Made by a program: the position numbers and the translations under genes. From positions 9,462,816-9,526,815 of the forward strand of contig NC_134659.1 in NCBI RefSeq assembly GCF_030463565.1: a stretch of DNA of 64,000 nucleotides, read 5' to 3'. This stretch comes from Pelecanus crispus (taxonomy: Eukaryota > Chordata > Aves > Pelecaniformes > Pelecanidae). The notes beneath the pieces are model-generated. The model did no database searches. It had not been told where the DNA came from and saw only the letters and a list, made by a program, of their open reading frames with translations. Positions 1-11,540 of this stretch are shown in pieces. The stretch's first letter is position 1; every line of letters begins with the position of its first letter.

Positions 1-1286
1 AGGAAACGGTCTCCATCATCTCTGCTCGGCAGAGGTTTGCTGATCCCTTCCCACGGTGCTCCCTGAGCACACGGTGCTGGCTGGGATGCTCCTGCAGCCC
101 CAGGAGCTGCCCCAGGAGGGCAGGGAGCAGCTGGGGAAATGCCCCTGTGGGCCGGATCCTGCTGCAGGGCTGCCAGGAAGGGGGAACATCCCGGGAGACG
201 ACGGGTCTTTTAAGAAAACCCTCCAGGAAAATGATGCTGTGCCTCAGCTCCATTCCCTCATGCTGAATCACCCGGCCAGCGTTGCTCATTAGCATGTAGC
301 CTGATAATTATTCAGATAAATGTGTTTTTCCATCTGACTTCAAAAGCCTTTGGCTGCGAGTCTTACTGATACCCCAGGAAAAAAAGGCATTGTTGTGGGG
401 GTGATTTATGGTGTAAGTACTGCTGGGCTCTTACCCGCATTGATCACATTTCCAAACGCCGGTGATTTGTATTACGGAATCTTTTGAAGAACCAGCTCAG
501 AAAAGGAGGAAGCTTGTCATATACCAAAAACCCTGATCTCCAAACATCCATAAAATCCATACTCTAAAAATTCTTACAAATATTTTCTCTAGCGTAGGAA
601 ATACAATAGAAAGTAATCTGCTCTGTGCGTAGATGCGTGTGCATATTTACAAATGCCACATTTATTTTCTCAAATGTACGGTATGGTACGGGAGAGGATG
701 CCTGCCTTGCCGGAGATGCTTATTTACCATCTGCCAGCACGCAAGGCTGACCTGATCTTCTGTCTCTCCAAAGTAGAGAAAAAGTCATTTACTAGCATCA
801 TGAAAGCAGACTAAAAATAGCCGATTTCTATGGCTACTGGGTCTGGGAAACTCCTGAGGAACATGTCTGGGTAGGTCCTTTCATGATGAAATCCAGACAG
901 TAGGGTAAAAGAAAAGGAAAATAAAAAGAGGTTTAATGCTTTGATCCTCATTAGACAGCATTAGGGAGATGCTGTAAGGACGGTTCTGTGCTTTTCCCTC
1001 TGCTTGGTCATTGCACACTTCTGCAGTGATCGATACAGGTTTATTAGGGGGGAATTAGGCAAATTTATTGGATCAAGCAAAATCCCAAAGCAGACACTTA
1101 AATTGAACCACGGCTTTGTTGAGTCAGGGCTTCTTTAGTGTGTGCCCATTGTAAGGCTGTCTTTGCATCTGTGCTTGTTGTTTACATCCTTTTCAATAAG
1201 GATGGGACTGAGACACATTTAGGAGAAATCTGGGACTGTTGGGGTTCAGTCCAAGCTCATCTCCATGTAATAAATATTTTCGTAGA
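1..1286. other. Left unique flank, no gene recognised
   Basis: This AT-richer stretch precedes the tandem array. I see no long conserved reading frame, RNA gene or known repeat in it. Short open frames at 56-292 and 1138 onward have no recognisable similarity or splice context. Homology with the repeat unit starts abruptly at 1287, so this is the single-copy side of the left array junction. Confidence 0.6.
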
Positions 1287-1397
1287 AGTAGATGTTCTAA
1301 CGTTTTCCACACGCTCCTGCCCACCCCCAGTGGACCTTCTTGCACACCCCACTTTGGAGACAAAGCTTCTACACCGATCTGAATTGCCACGTCCTTT

Positions 1398-1403
1398 TTT
1401 ATT
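1398..1403 (-). promoter_or_regulatory. Polyadenylation signal AATAAA of SUN copy 1
   Basis: On the minus strand a canonical AATAAA sits 53 bp downstream of the SUN stop codon, inside an A-rich stretch. It is repeated at 13073-13078, 24726-24731, 36380-36385 and 48033-48038. It falls inside the repeat unit, so every copy carries its own 3' end. Confidence 0.55.
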
Positions 1404-1455
1404 TTTTCCCCTTTTTCTTCTTTGTCGTGTTTGTCCTCCTTTTTGTTCTCTCGTT

Positions 1456-4400
1456 TCAGTCGAGGCCTTCTGGTTTTGCCATCTTCCCGTGGACCTGCAC
1501 TCGATAAATGCAGGTGTACGCTGGGTTTCCCCAGTTGCTCTTCACGAGAAGTTTGACGTATGAAAAGGCTCTGGGGAGTGGCGCGTTCTGTGAAGAAAAG
1601 AGGGCAAAGGAAACCGGGGTGTTAAGAGCGACAGTGCAATCAGCGTATCTCCCCCTGCCAGCCCTGCTCCTGCTCAGCAACAAGCTGCTGAGAGTGGGTG
1701 GGAGCGGCTGTGGAAATCTGAGGCTCGCTGCTGGTACCGGGGCTGCTGGGGAGGCTGGGGACACGGGACGGGGAGGGCACCTGGCATCCTCTGCGTGCCG
1801 GCCTGGCTGGGGCTCAGCCTCCCTTCCCTCTGCCCCTTCCGTCTGCTGCTTGCTCTGTGCTGACAGAGAGGCCGGAGAGGTGCTCCTATGCGCGGGGCAG
1901 CTGTGTGCAACCCCACCAAGCTCCCGCTGTCTGCTCTGCCTGCTTTCCTCCTGTCCTCCTGGTAGGCGGGAGAGCACCGGGAGAGAAGGGGTGTGCTGTG
2001 CTGGGAGGAGAGGACACTGCCCAGCCTGCCAGCAGGCCGCAGGACGGAGCGACGGTGCTGCCTGACGCCTTTGGCCACCCGGCGTCCCTGTTTCTCCACG
2101 GCACGAAGACGTTGCTTGGGTGGAGTGGCCGCGTGTGCAGCTGGCTCCGCTGAAGGCAGTGGGTGCAGCCAGGGATCTCTCGGGACCCGTGCTCCCACGG
2201 GCCCGACCCTGCCCTTGCTATCCTTTTGCTACCGCCACCACCACGAGCTACTCAGCCCTCCCAACCCCGCCAGGTCTCTCTCGGCGGTGGTCCGGGCCGC
2301 TCTGCCCAGGGAGAAAGCATTCACGCTCTTCCTGCCACGGACTTGCAGGCAAACCTGTTTGGCGCGCTGGCATCTTGCCCCCATGCGTGGACTGGACCGT
2401 ACCTTCAGAGGGAAGGTCTGAATGGCCTCTTTTGCCACGTTGTACGTGAACGTCCCAAGGAGAGTTTCCTCTTCTCTGTCCGCATCCACTCCCTCAGGGG
2501 CAAAGCACAAGGAGAGCAGCTCAGACTCGTCCCGACAGAGAGGGAACGTAGGCGCTGGACCAGCCCTGTGATCTACCCAGGCTCTGCTGGGCCTCTAGCA
2601 GTAGTCTAGCACTGGTTGTGGTGGAGCTCAGTCTCCGCCTTGAGTTTTGGTCAAGAACCCTGTGGTGCTTGGCCAGAACAAGTCTTAAGAGAGGGGTGAA
2701 GCCTCTAGAGCCCTTGAAGCGTCCCGCTAGAGCACTGCAGTGCTCAGGAGAGAGCAGGACACAAACCTCAGAGGATGCACGCAAGCAAGCAAGGCCCTGT
2801 CATGGCTTTCCCGCAGGGCCAGATCCCCGCCAGCAGCACCCAGCAGAGACTTACAAAGACAGCGACATCTCTGGGCGCGCTGGTGACGGTCCCAGAGGGG
2901 GAGACTTCTTTGGAGATGTGCTGCACAGTGACGGCAGTCAGGTGGACTCGTGCTGGCAACCTGATGACCACCTGGCCCTGATGTCCTTGTAAAGGCCAGC
3001 AGTTTCCTGGGGAAACATCTGGCTGCAACCAGAACGCGAGAGCAATGAAGTGTGAGAGAGCGTTGGGGCCAACACAACTGCCCACGTAGCTTGAAGCGCA
3101 GGCGCCGGTGTGTCTGTGGGGTCTATGTCAGCTTGAAAAGAAGGCGCGTGTGAGGAAATGGGCAGAAGCAGGCGGCCTTCTTCCCTGCCTGACAAAGGGG
3201 GCTCTCAGCATTAGGGAGCAGAGGAGAATACCGCTTATGACACCATTCTGGTCAGGGCCCAGCAGAAAGACGTCTCTGCCCAGTGGCTCTGCAGGGCACC
3301 GCCCACCTCCCGCCTCCCACCCCCGAAAAGGCGCTGTTAGGGATGAGTGTGGAAACGGGGTCACCAGGGAGAAGGTCTTTCACCCAGCTGTGGCAGAGGA
3401 CTGTGGGCGAGATGCAGCAGTTCAGCTCCGTTCCCCTCCTGAGGGGAACGACTGATTGCTAGCAAGCCCAGCCCTGCGTTAGAGCTTTGGTTTCCGGAAC
3501 CTGATCAACACTGTGGGCTTGAGCAGTACCGCTGGACTGAGGGGAAAGCCCCTGAGGTGAGTCCCCAGCTTCACAGGAAGGAAGGAAACCTTCCCCGATG
3601 ATTTCTGCTACGATACCTGCAGAATAGTATCAGGAGGGTTGGCAGCGCAAAAGAACCGTAAAACCCTCCAGCCCCAAATCTCCTTGCAGTCGTAGGTCTC
3701 GGAAGTTCTCTGCGTGTCGACGGTGGCACCTGTAAGGAAGGGAGAGCAGGTGAGTGCACGAGGCCACAGGCTAGGAGGACTTGGTGCGCAGAGAGTATTT
3801 CTGACGCTGCCGGCCAGCTCCGCGTCTCTCAGTCCTCTCCTCATCGCCACGCTGGTGGGGGTGCGCAGCTGCGCACAAGAATGGCGGCAGCCACGTGCCC
3901 GGTGACTGCTTCTCTCACGGCGCCACGAAGAGAAGGTCTGAGGGTGCTGGGAGACAGCAGACACCCATGTGAATGACAGCAGACCAAAGCTGAGGGCTTG
4001 CTGTATGGGCAGCAAAGGACGGCCCAGCCGTTCCCTTTTCCAGTGCAGTGGAGAGGAAGAGAGCCCCTCCATCAGCACAGGGACACATGCGGGGCCAGCG
4101 CCAGAGGCACCCGTGTGGAGGCCGAGGGCAGGACTGGGAGGGAGTCTGAGGGAACCACTCTGCCACAGCCTTGCTCTTGGACCCCATGAAGCACTCAAGC
4201 TCCCCCACTTTGGGGAGCAGCGCCTGGAGCACAGGCTCCTTTTGGGGAGTGCTACAGACAAGCGCAGGGCAAGGAGTTGGGGCTGCTTGTGTCCATACCA
4301 GAGCTTTTCAGGGCCCAGTCAGACATCTCAATGTAGACTTCCGAAGGCGTCTTGGGTGCTGCCTGGATCACTTCCTGAACTTTCTGGGAACGCCATAAAC

Positions 4401-7209
4401 GAACACAGACAAGGACCACATCAGCGGGCAGTTCAGCGTGGCTACGAGCGCCCGCAGCGGCAGAGCGTCAGTGTGTCAGAAATGCAAGGCAAGCCTTGTC
4501 CACACTGCTGCAAGACTCTCTGCTGCTGACGTGAGCTGCGAGGCCTGAGGAACGGTATCTGTGCCATGGCCCCGAGGTGCGTTGACGAGGGTCCCCACAC
4601 CCTCGTCCCCGCCCTCCACGCTCTCCAGGTCAGCTGGGAGATGGGCTCAGGCCATGCAAGCGGCGGCTGGCTCCGTGAGCATGCCCGGGTCTCACCGCCG
4701 CCTCGGGAGCCCGGCCAGAGGTGCTGGTGTGCCAAGGGAAGGCTGTCGGGAGCCCTCTGCTGCCTGAAGCGGCGCGGTTAAACTGGGGCCGGAGAAGGGC
4801 CGGTGCAGCGCAGAAGCTCACCCAGCAAGCCCCTGGGGCAAAGGCTGGGTTGCTGCAGTCAGCAGTCTGACCCCACCAACAACCCCAAGGAGTGCTTTCT
4901 CAGGGGTACTGCCCAGCCAGGCCTCCTTCCTCAAAATGCAGGATCACCTTCTTCACACCGCTGATCTCTGCCCTCAGCTGGGCCACCTCCTCCAGCAGAA
5001 GCTGCAGCTTTTGCTTTTCCTCCGCAAAGACAGCGCGTGAGTTCCTGCAAGACCGGAAAGCAGATCTTGTCAGAGAGCGGCCCATCCCCTCTGTGGAGCG
5101 TCTGAGTTCAGCAAGGAGGAAAGACACACGTGCCTTCCCTGCTTTGCGAGTGCTTCCCTTCCACATGAGGTTAAGCAAAAGGCAAAGGCAGGAGGGAAGT
5201 ACGGGAGCCCTGGCTGTTAGGAAAATGAGTGCAGGTAACATGAGGTCGGCTGATGCTTCTGCACAGAACCAATTCGAGCTCAGGAAACTTCTCTTACCGC
5301 AGGGTCCTCAGGTCTGCTACAGACACACGTGCCAGCTCCTGAGAGGGAAAAATGCTTCGTTAGAGCATCTACTACCAGCGCCTCTGGGGCTTCCCGGGAG
5401 AGGCTTCCCTAGGAAGAGACGGCACAAGCTGCTGCCTCTCTGGGCCACCCTGTGTGGCAGCAGAAGAGCCCACGGTTTATCCAGCCACTGTCAGCAACGC
5501 TCCGTTGCATGAGGTGACTGTGCTACAAGAATCACTGACCTCTATCAGTGCCTTTGCCTGCATTGTCCACGCTGGCAGTGAGGTCCCGCAGTAAACAGCA
5601 GCTGCAATTCACATCAGCAAGAGACAGTTATTTTCCTGGAGCTGCTAGTGATCCCTGCGGTCGCATTGTCTCCTCCGTGTTGCCTTGGGGGTGGGGCAGC
5701 AGGTTAGCTGAGGCGGTGGGGAATGTGGGGTGGCAGAGAGAGGACGCGCCTCTGGCCGGGAGCCATCAGGCCAGGTTTGAGGGGACTGCGCAGCCGTGAT
5801 CCTCAGGTGTGCTCAGGTGTGCACACCTGGTAGTCCAAAAGCCAGTCCCCGTCAAGGACATCCTCAGGAAGAAGCAGTTGGGCCGTGGGAGTTGCCACAC
5901 ATACTGGCCCAAAAGGAAAGCTGGCCAGCTGAAAGCTGGCATCCAGCACAGCCAGGCTGTTGCTCTCGGGTGTTTGCCCATGAAAACTCACCAAGAGCCA
6001 CTGGGAGCAACAGGAAGAAGACTTTCAAGAACCTCTTCTTCTGCAGGGCCATCTTTTGCCTGGAAAAGAGGGAGTCCTGTGGCTGTCAATGATCCAAGTC
6101 TTGGGCAAACCCCTTCAGCGGTGGATTTCCCTTTTCAGGCCAAAAAGCCGCTGTTGTGGAAGCCTGCTGCTGACAGAGAGCTGACAGAGCGGCGCCCAGG
6201 AGGAACACAATTTCTGTCCACACCGTTCAACACGGACGGCAGATCTTCCCCAAAGGAAGGGCTCCAGGAGCACCTTCAAAATAATCCAGGGAAGTAAAGA
6301 GGCCGAGCAAATGAAGACAGCTTTTCAGCAGTCTTTCTGGTGTGGACCTTACTCAGGCCTGTTCTCACTTGCGATCACACAGATCTCTCTTAGGGGTGTT
6401 TTTCCGTACAGCTGGGAAGCGCAGGAGCCTTGTCTGCCTTTCCTCCCAGAGCCCTCCCAGACCTGTGCGGTCTCTTGCCAGAGCTGGGGAAAACCCTTCC
6501 CCTGTGGAGGCTTGCCTCTGCACCTGAGTGTCTGGCTACGCGGCAGTTTGTCCTACCCGTAGCCAAGGTTTGGGGCTGCGGCAAATGCGTGGGAGTGCGA
6601 CTGCCAAGGGGCTCTGCTCTTGGGTCTCCCTGAGAACGGCCACAGCTCCGACCAGCGCCCGAGCTTCGGCACCCGCGTGGGAGCCCTGGGCTGCTGGCTG
6701 GGGAATACCCTCTGCTCTCCCTTCTCCTTGCACTGGCCCTCAGACATCCCCTTTCTCCGCCCCCCCCGTCCACAGCAGCAACATGTAGTACGTACACGGC
6801 GAAGATGCACGTGCTCAGCAGATGTCTCCATGGGGAGACAAGGGCACCTGCCGGATGGCAAGTAAGGCGGAAGACCGTCCCTGGGCAAAGAAACCAGAGA
6901 AAAGTTAGGCCTGTCTCTTGAGGTCTCTTCTCTAGGATGCCCAGCCACGCGTGTTTCAGCCCCCTGCGGGGAGGCGGGCACCCAGTCCTACACACTCCCC
7001 CCCTGGGCCAAAGAGCAGGGCAGCCTGCACTTCTCCTGCCACTTGCGACATTTGGCCAGAGCTCTAGCACAGCGCAGCTCTCCAAGTTCACCCCGGAGGA
7101 CTTCACAGCACGCAGCAGTGCTGAGCTTACTTGCAATTTCTGTGGCCTTGTCGCGCCACCTGGCAGGGCCTTGAGTGGCTGAGCTGGGAGTTGACATCAC
7201 CAGCTCCAT
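1456..7209 (-). CDS. SUN-domain protein, SPAG4/SUN3/SUN5-like, array copy 1
   Basis: This is a spliced gene. In coding order the exons are 7131-7209 (ATG at 7209), 6811-6880, 5992-6059, 5540-5601, 5298-5338, 4948-5044, 4299-4383, 3617-3729, 2855-3022, 2403-2492 and 1456-1587. All junctions are GT-AG with compatible phases, giving about 334 residues. The last nine exons are well supported. The first two are tentative because exon 2 uses a weak donor; a 282-residue start at the ATG at 6052 is the alternative. The protein shows a membrane segment near residues 60-77 (FLKVFFLLLPVAL), a short coiled coil near 114-139, and a full SUN domain near 160-327. Diagnostic motifs are SDWALKSSG, RTSETYD, PGNCW, TVQHISK, SAPRDVAVF, LLGTFTY and YTCIYRVQVHG. 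The two SUN cysteines that pair in SUN2 (GNCW and YTCIYR) are kept. SUN proteins bind KASH peptides in the perinuclear space; short members act in spermatids. An AATAAA lies at 1398-1403. The stalk exon 5298-5338 differs from the other copies at three residues. Confidence 0.82.
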
Positions 7210-8498
7210 CTCCACGCAGAGATTCCTGTGGGAGGACAAAGACAAATGCCGGTTGCGCACCGAACCCACACCGCGGGGAGCGAAGGCGGGCAGGAGTAGC
7301 CTGAGCAGAGGCCCTCGCCAGAGGACGGGCCGTCCCAGCAGCAGCGAGAGAGGGCAGCACAGCTGGGCTGCTTCCAGCGGTCCCCCCCGCTCTCCTTTCC
7401 CCATCCTTTGCTTTAGAGGCCTGCAGTGGGAGAAGAGGAAGCAAGCTGGCAGCAGCAGTCCCCCGCCTTGGGAAGCCCACCCGGCAGCACAGCCCGATTC
7501 TCACCCCATCTCTTGCCTGCTCCCTGGCCCCTGGCACCAACCTGCCCCTCGGCAGACACCTCTGAGTAGCCGTGTGGGGAGGGGGCACAGGCTGCTGTCC
7601 CCCACCGTTGGGCCCCCCCACCTCTTCCCTGGGCGCTGGCGGTCTCCCGCCCCCTCTCCTCCCCAACACAGCTGCCCCCCTCAGCCAGGCAGGACCACGC
7701 CTCAACGTCCCCGAGCAGGCCGGTGCCAGGTCCTCCCTCTTGCTTGGCCTCCGCGTGCAGCAGAATCTCCCCGTGCAGCAGGGCTGGGCTCTGACCCCTG
7801 CAGCACAAGGCTACCGCCTCCCCTGACGCCCCTGCTGCACGCTGGCTCTTGGCCGGGAGAGTGAGCCAGGCTTTCAGTCGAGACCCATCGCCACGCCAGG
7901 GGGGGCTTCGCGAGCCACGGGGCTCTTCTTCAGAAAACCTCCGCCAGCTTCCCCATGCTGCTCCGCACCCCCACTGCCCGTGTTAGGCCACATCTGTGCT
8001 ACCACCCCAACCTGACGCCCCGGGCAGGAGCAGCCCGTGTCGTACCTACTCGTCTGGCAGCGGCTGGGCCCCGCTGCCTCCCCTGCCGGCTGTTGGTTGG
8101 CCCTGCTCCCCACGGAGCCTTTGGAGGCCCCTTGGCGTCTTCTCCGGGGGGGACCTTCCCCTCGCCATCTCTGGGCAAAGGCAGGCTGCCCGCTCGGCTC
8201 TTCCCCTCAGCCCCAGCAGCGTGGCCTGCCCAGGCGCAAACAGCTCCGGCAGCAGCCCCCACGCCGCCCCGCAGCAGGAGCTGTCCTGCCCAGGGCAACA
8301 GCCACACGGCGACTGTGGGCTCCTTCCCCGTGCGCCACAGGGCTGTGCGGGTGGCCAGCTCTGAGCTCACAGTGGCGGCTCTGACGTCACACTGGGGCTC
8401 CCCAGGGCTGAGCAGGGCGAGGAGACCCTGTGGGCTCCCCTGGGGCAACACGGCTGCCACCGTCCCGGGCACGAACCCTGCCACGCTCCCTTGTGTGC

Positions 8499-9095
8499 TG
8501 GTTTTGGCTGCAGTAGAGTTAATTTTCTTCATAGCAGCTAGTATGGGGCTGTGTTTTGGATTTGTGCTGAAAACAGCGTTGAAAATGCAGAGATGTTTTC
8601 ATTATTGCTGAGCAGTGCTTATAGAGTGCCAAGGCCTTTTCTGCTTCTCACCCCACCCCACCCCACCAGCGAGTAGGCTGGAGGTACACAAGAAGTTGGG
8701 AGGGGACACAGCTGGGATAGCTGACCCCAGCTGACCAAAGGGGTGTTCCGTACCACATGACGTCACGCTCAGCAGATAAGGCTGGGGAAGAAGAAGGAAG
8801 GGGGGCACGTTCAGAGTTAGGGGCGTTTTGTCTTCCCAAGTAACCGTTACACACGCTGGAGAGCCCTGCTTTCCTGGAGATGGCTGAACACCGGCCTGCT
8901 GATGGGAAGTAGTGAATAAATTCCTTGTTTTGCCTTGCTTGCGTGCACAGCTTTTGCTTTACTTATTAAACCGCCTTTATCTCAACCCACGAGCTTTCTC
9001 ACTTTTCCAATTCTCTCCCCCATCCCACCGGGGGCGGGGAGTGAGCGAGCGGGCTGCGCGGTGCTTAGCTGCCGGGCTGGGGTCAAACCACGACA
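8499..9095 (+). mobile_element. ERV LTR, plus orientation, unit 1
   Basis: The element begins TGGTTTTGGCTG and ends CCACGACA, so it has the TG...CA ends of a retroviral LTR. Its 3' part holds the run 'CCCATCCCACCGGGGGCGGGG' region typical of this bird LTR family, and it aligns end to end with the reverse complement of the LTR at 10989-11540. No primer-binding site or gag sequence follows it, so it looks like a solo LTR. It lies in the 5' region of the SUN gene, in the opposite orientation. A TGACGTCA palindrome at about 8758-8765 is a possible CREB/ATF site. Confidence 0.8.
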
Positions 9096-9710
9096 CCGTG
9101 CCAGGCGGCTGCCTGGCCTGGCCTGCCGGGCAGGGTTCCAGCTCTCCTGGGCATGCCCAGGAAACCAGAAAAGGTGCTGGAAAGGGGGCTTTGCTCTCGC
9201 TCCATGGGACAGCTGCTTCCGGCAGCGTTTCTCCTCTCGGAACCGTTTTGTACGCCAAGAAGAAAAAACCCAGTAGGGCCAGATGTGCTGTCAGGGGGCC
9301 CAGCAATACGTCTGTTAACACAAGGACCATTTTTTTTTTTTTCCCCTCACCCTTGCTGATTCTGCCTTGACTTCCCTCGTTTGAAATAGGAGTGTGCTCC
9401 TTCCTTGTCTTGCAGTGGCCTGGAGAGCCCAGGAGGGTCCCCTGCACGGGGGCACAGGCTGCGCTGAGGGCACTGGGCAGCATGGGCCCGTACCAGGGTC
9501 CCAACATGGCAGCACGGGGACACAGGGCGTATGGCGCACAGCCCCGCCATGGCCCACCTCACTGGCCAGTGGCAGCCCCACACCCGTGCAGGGCCAAGCT
9601 GTGCTGGGGCGGTGCGGGGCTCCAGCTACTCAGCCATGCCACCCGCTTTCGCAGGGGAGCACAAGGTGCCCGTTTCCCCACGGGCAGCCCCAGGCCTGCC
9701 CGCACCCCTG

Positions 9711-10988
9711 TCCTCTTTGAGTTGCTGGAACTCCCCGGACAGCTTTTTGGACAGTTTTTCCACAGCCGAGACGCAGGGTCCGTAGGGCGGAAGAGAGACC
9801 TTCTTTGTATTGCCGGAGTTGGCCAGCCAATTCATCCACCGGTGGTTCCTCTCCGTCTTTCCAGGTCATTGCTGCCAAGGAGTTTGCATGCAACGATGGT
9901 GCGCTCCATACAAACTTCCGCCGTATGGGTCGTGTGCACCTGACTTCATCTGGATCTTTGGATAACTGCTCGTTGTTCAGGTCATCATAAACCAGCTCCA
10001 GCGTGGCTAATTCCCTCAGGTACTGGGTACCTCTCTCCACGGCGGTCCACTTGCCTGGGTGACATAGAACGTCCTCCTGGCGTAGCCGCCGGGCCTATTG
10101 TTTTGTCATCAGATCCAGAGAGCTTCCTTCCCCTTGAGGGTTCTGAATAGTGCTGAACAGGGCTCGGCAGGCATGGGCCAGGCCCCAGCACAGTGACTGC
10201 AGTGATTTGCACTGGACACACACAGTCCAGTGTCTCTCTGGAGCTGCCAGCGTGACAACATACTTCTTCCAAATGCTTGACTAGTTTGTCAGGATTCTGC
10301 GCTTGTTCAGAGGTGAAGTTCCAAGACGCTGGAGGTGCCCACTGTCCTAGGTACTTGCCCATGCTATCCCACATACCCTGCCACTCATACCTACCCAGCC
10401 TTGGGGCAGATCGCTGCATGATATTCTTAAATTGCTTATTAACCTTAGACAAAACCGAAACAATATTCCCAAGAAATACCAGTAGAAATACCTTAATTAC
10501 CCAAGGATGCTCAAGATACTGAAAAGTTATTGTAATGAAGGAGGAACCACAGAAGAAGGTGGCGAAGGTGCCATTCTCTATTTGCTCCACAGAAAACCTC
10601 TCAGAGCTCCACAGAAAACCTCTCAGAGGAAGCGGTATAACTGCTAATTGTCTCTATGAGGCGGTACCGGAAGTACAGTAATGGCTTCAGTACAAAAACC
10701 CAAAGACCAGATTAAGCGCCAGGCCGGTGTTTTAATAACAAATCTACCAGGCCAAACATTGCTAATCACTGCAGAGCACAGCAAACTGCAAAACTCAACA
10801 CCAGTCTTTAATTTAACATGTACAGCGAAAAAAAGGAGCATGGTGCAGATCAGATAAACTAATACCGAGACCAGATGAATCAATATTGTGACCGGCAACT
10901 GTTAACAGATACACATTCCTTAATGCGCGCTGGTTAATCTGTTATTATCTCAAGCCGTTCGTGCCCCACGTTGGGCGCCAAAAAGGAC
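9711..10988 (-). pseudogene. ERV internal remnant (PBS, leader, gag-like 5' part), unit 1
   Basis: Reading on the minus strand from the adjacent LTR, an 18-bp primer-binding site (10963-10980) matches the 3' end of tRNA-Lys1,2. It is followed by leader sequence and gag-like frames at 10644-10898, 9985-10590 and 9630-10040. The frames are interrupted, and no protease, polymerase or envelope sequence follows. Similarity breaks off near 9711 without a 3' LTR. The lysine primer site suggests a class II (ERVK/betaretrovirus-like) origin. Unit 1 has an extra base near 9778 and a 23-bp duplication near 10590 that the other units lack. Confidence 0.72.
10963..10980 (-). other. Retroviral primer-binding site, tRNA-Lys1,2 type
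   Basis: The minus strand reads TGGCGCCCAACGTGGGGC, the complement of the tRNA-Lys1,2 3' end. It lies 8 bp inside the LTR edge at 10989. The site is repeated in the other units, for example at 22616-22633. It fixes the 5' to 3' direction of the element as minus. Confidence 0.8.
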
Positions 10989-11540
10989 TGTCGTGGTTTA
11001 GCCCCAGCCAGCAACCTGGAACCACACAGCCGCTCGCTCACTGCCCCCCGGTGGGATGGGGGAGAGAATCCAAAGAGTAAAAGGGAGAAAACTCATGGGC
11101 TGAGATAAGAACAGCTTAATAACTGAAATAAAATAAAGTGAAATAATAACAACCACAACAACAATAAAAAGCATATACAAAGCAAGTGATGCACAAGGCG
11201 ATTGCTCACCACCCACCGACCGGTGCCCAGCCAGGCCCCGAGCAGTGGTCACTGCCCCCCCCCCGGCCAACTTCCCCCCGCTTCCATACTGAGCATGGCG
11301 TCATATGGTATGGAATATCCCTTTGGCCAGTTTGGGTCGGCTGTCCTGGCTGTGCTCCCTCCCAGCTTCTTGTGCACCTGGCAGAGCACGGGAAGCTGAA
11401 AAGTCCTTGACTTAGTGTAAGCACGACTTAGCAGCAACTCAAACATCAGCGCGTTACAGCATTATTGTCATACTAAATCCGCCACACAGCACTACACCAG
11501 CTACTAGGAAGAACATTAACTCTATCGCAGTCGAAACCAG
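10989..11540 (-). mobile_element. ERV 5' LTR, minus orientation, unit 1
   Basis: The 552-bp LTR has TG...CA ends on the minus strand and is followed by a primer-binding site, so it is a 5' LTR. It is related to the plus-strand LTR at 8499-9095 but clearly diverged from it, so the two come from separate insertions or different ages of one family. Its transcriptional direction is the same as that of the SUN gene, about 3.8 kb upstream of the first proposed coding exon. Confidence 0.8.

Noticed and set aside
1508..2065. 185-codon plus-strand open frame, repeated in every unit
   Set aside because: It is antisense to the last SUN exon and its intron, has no domain or splice support, and its length follows from the GC-rich composition.
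4480..4632. Candidate SUN exon after acceptor CCCATCTCCCAG
   Set aside because: The open frame runs into a stop with no usable donor, and exons 4948-5044 and 4299-4383 join in phase without it.
5823..5914. Candidate extra SUN exon (acceptor TTGGGCCAG, donor CAG/GTGTGC)
   Set aside because: Its phases do not fit between the exons at 5992-6059 and 5540-5601, whereas direct joining of those two exons is in frame.
9096..9710. Sequence after the plus-strand LTR as its own proviral body
   Set aside because: No primer-binding site, gag or other retroviral reading frame follows the plus LTR in its own orientation. The gag-like frames belong to the minus-strand element.
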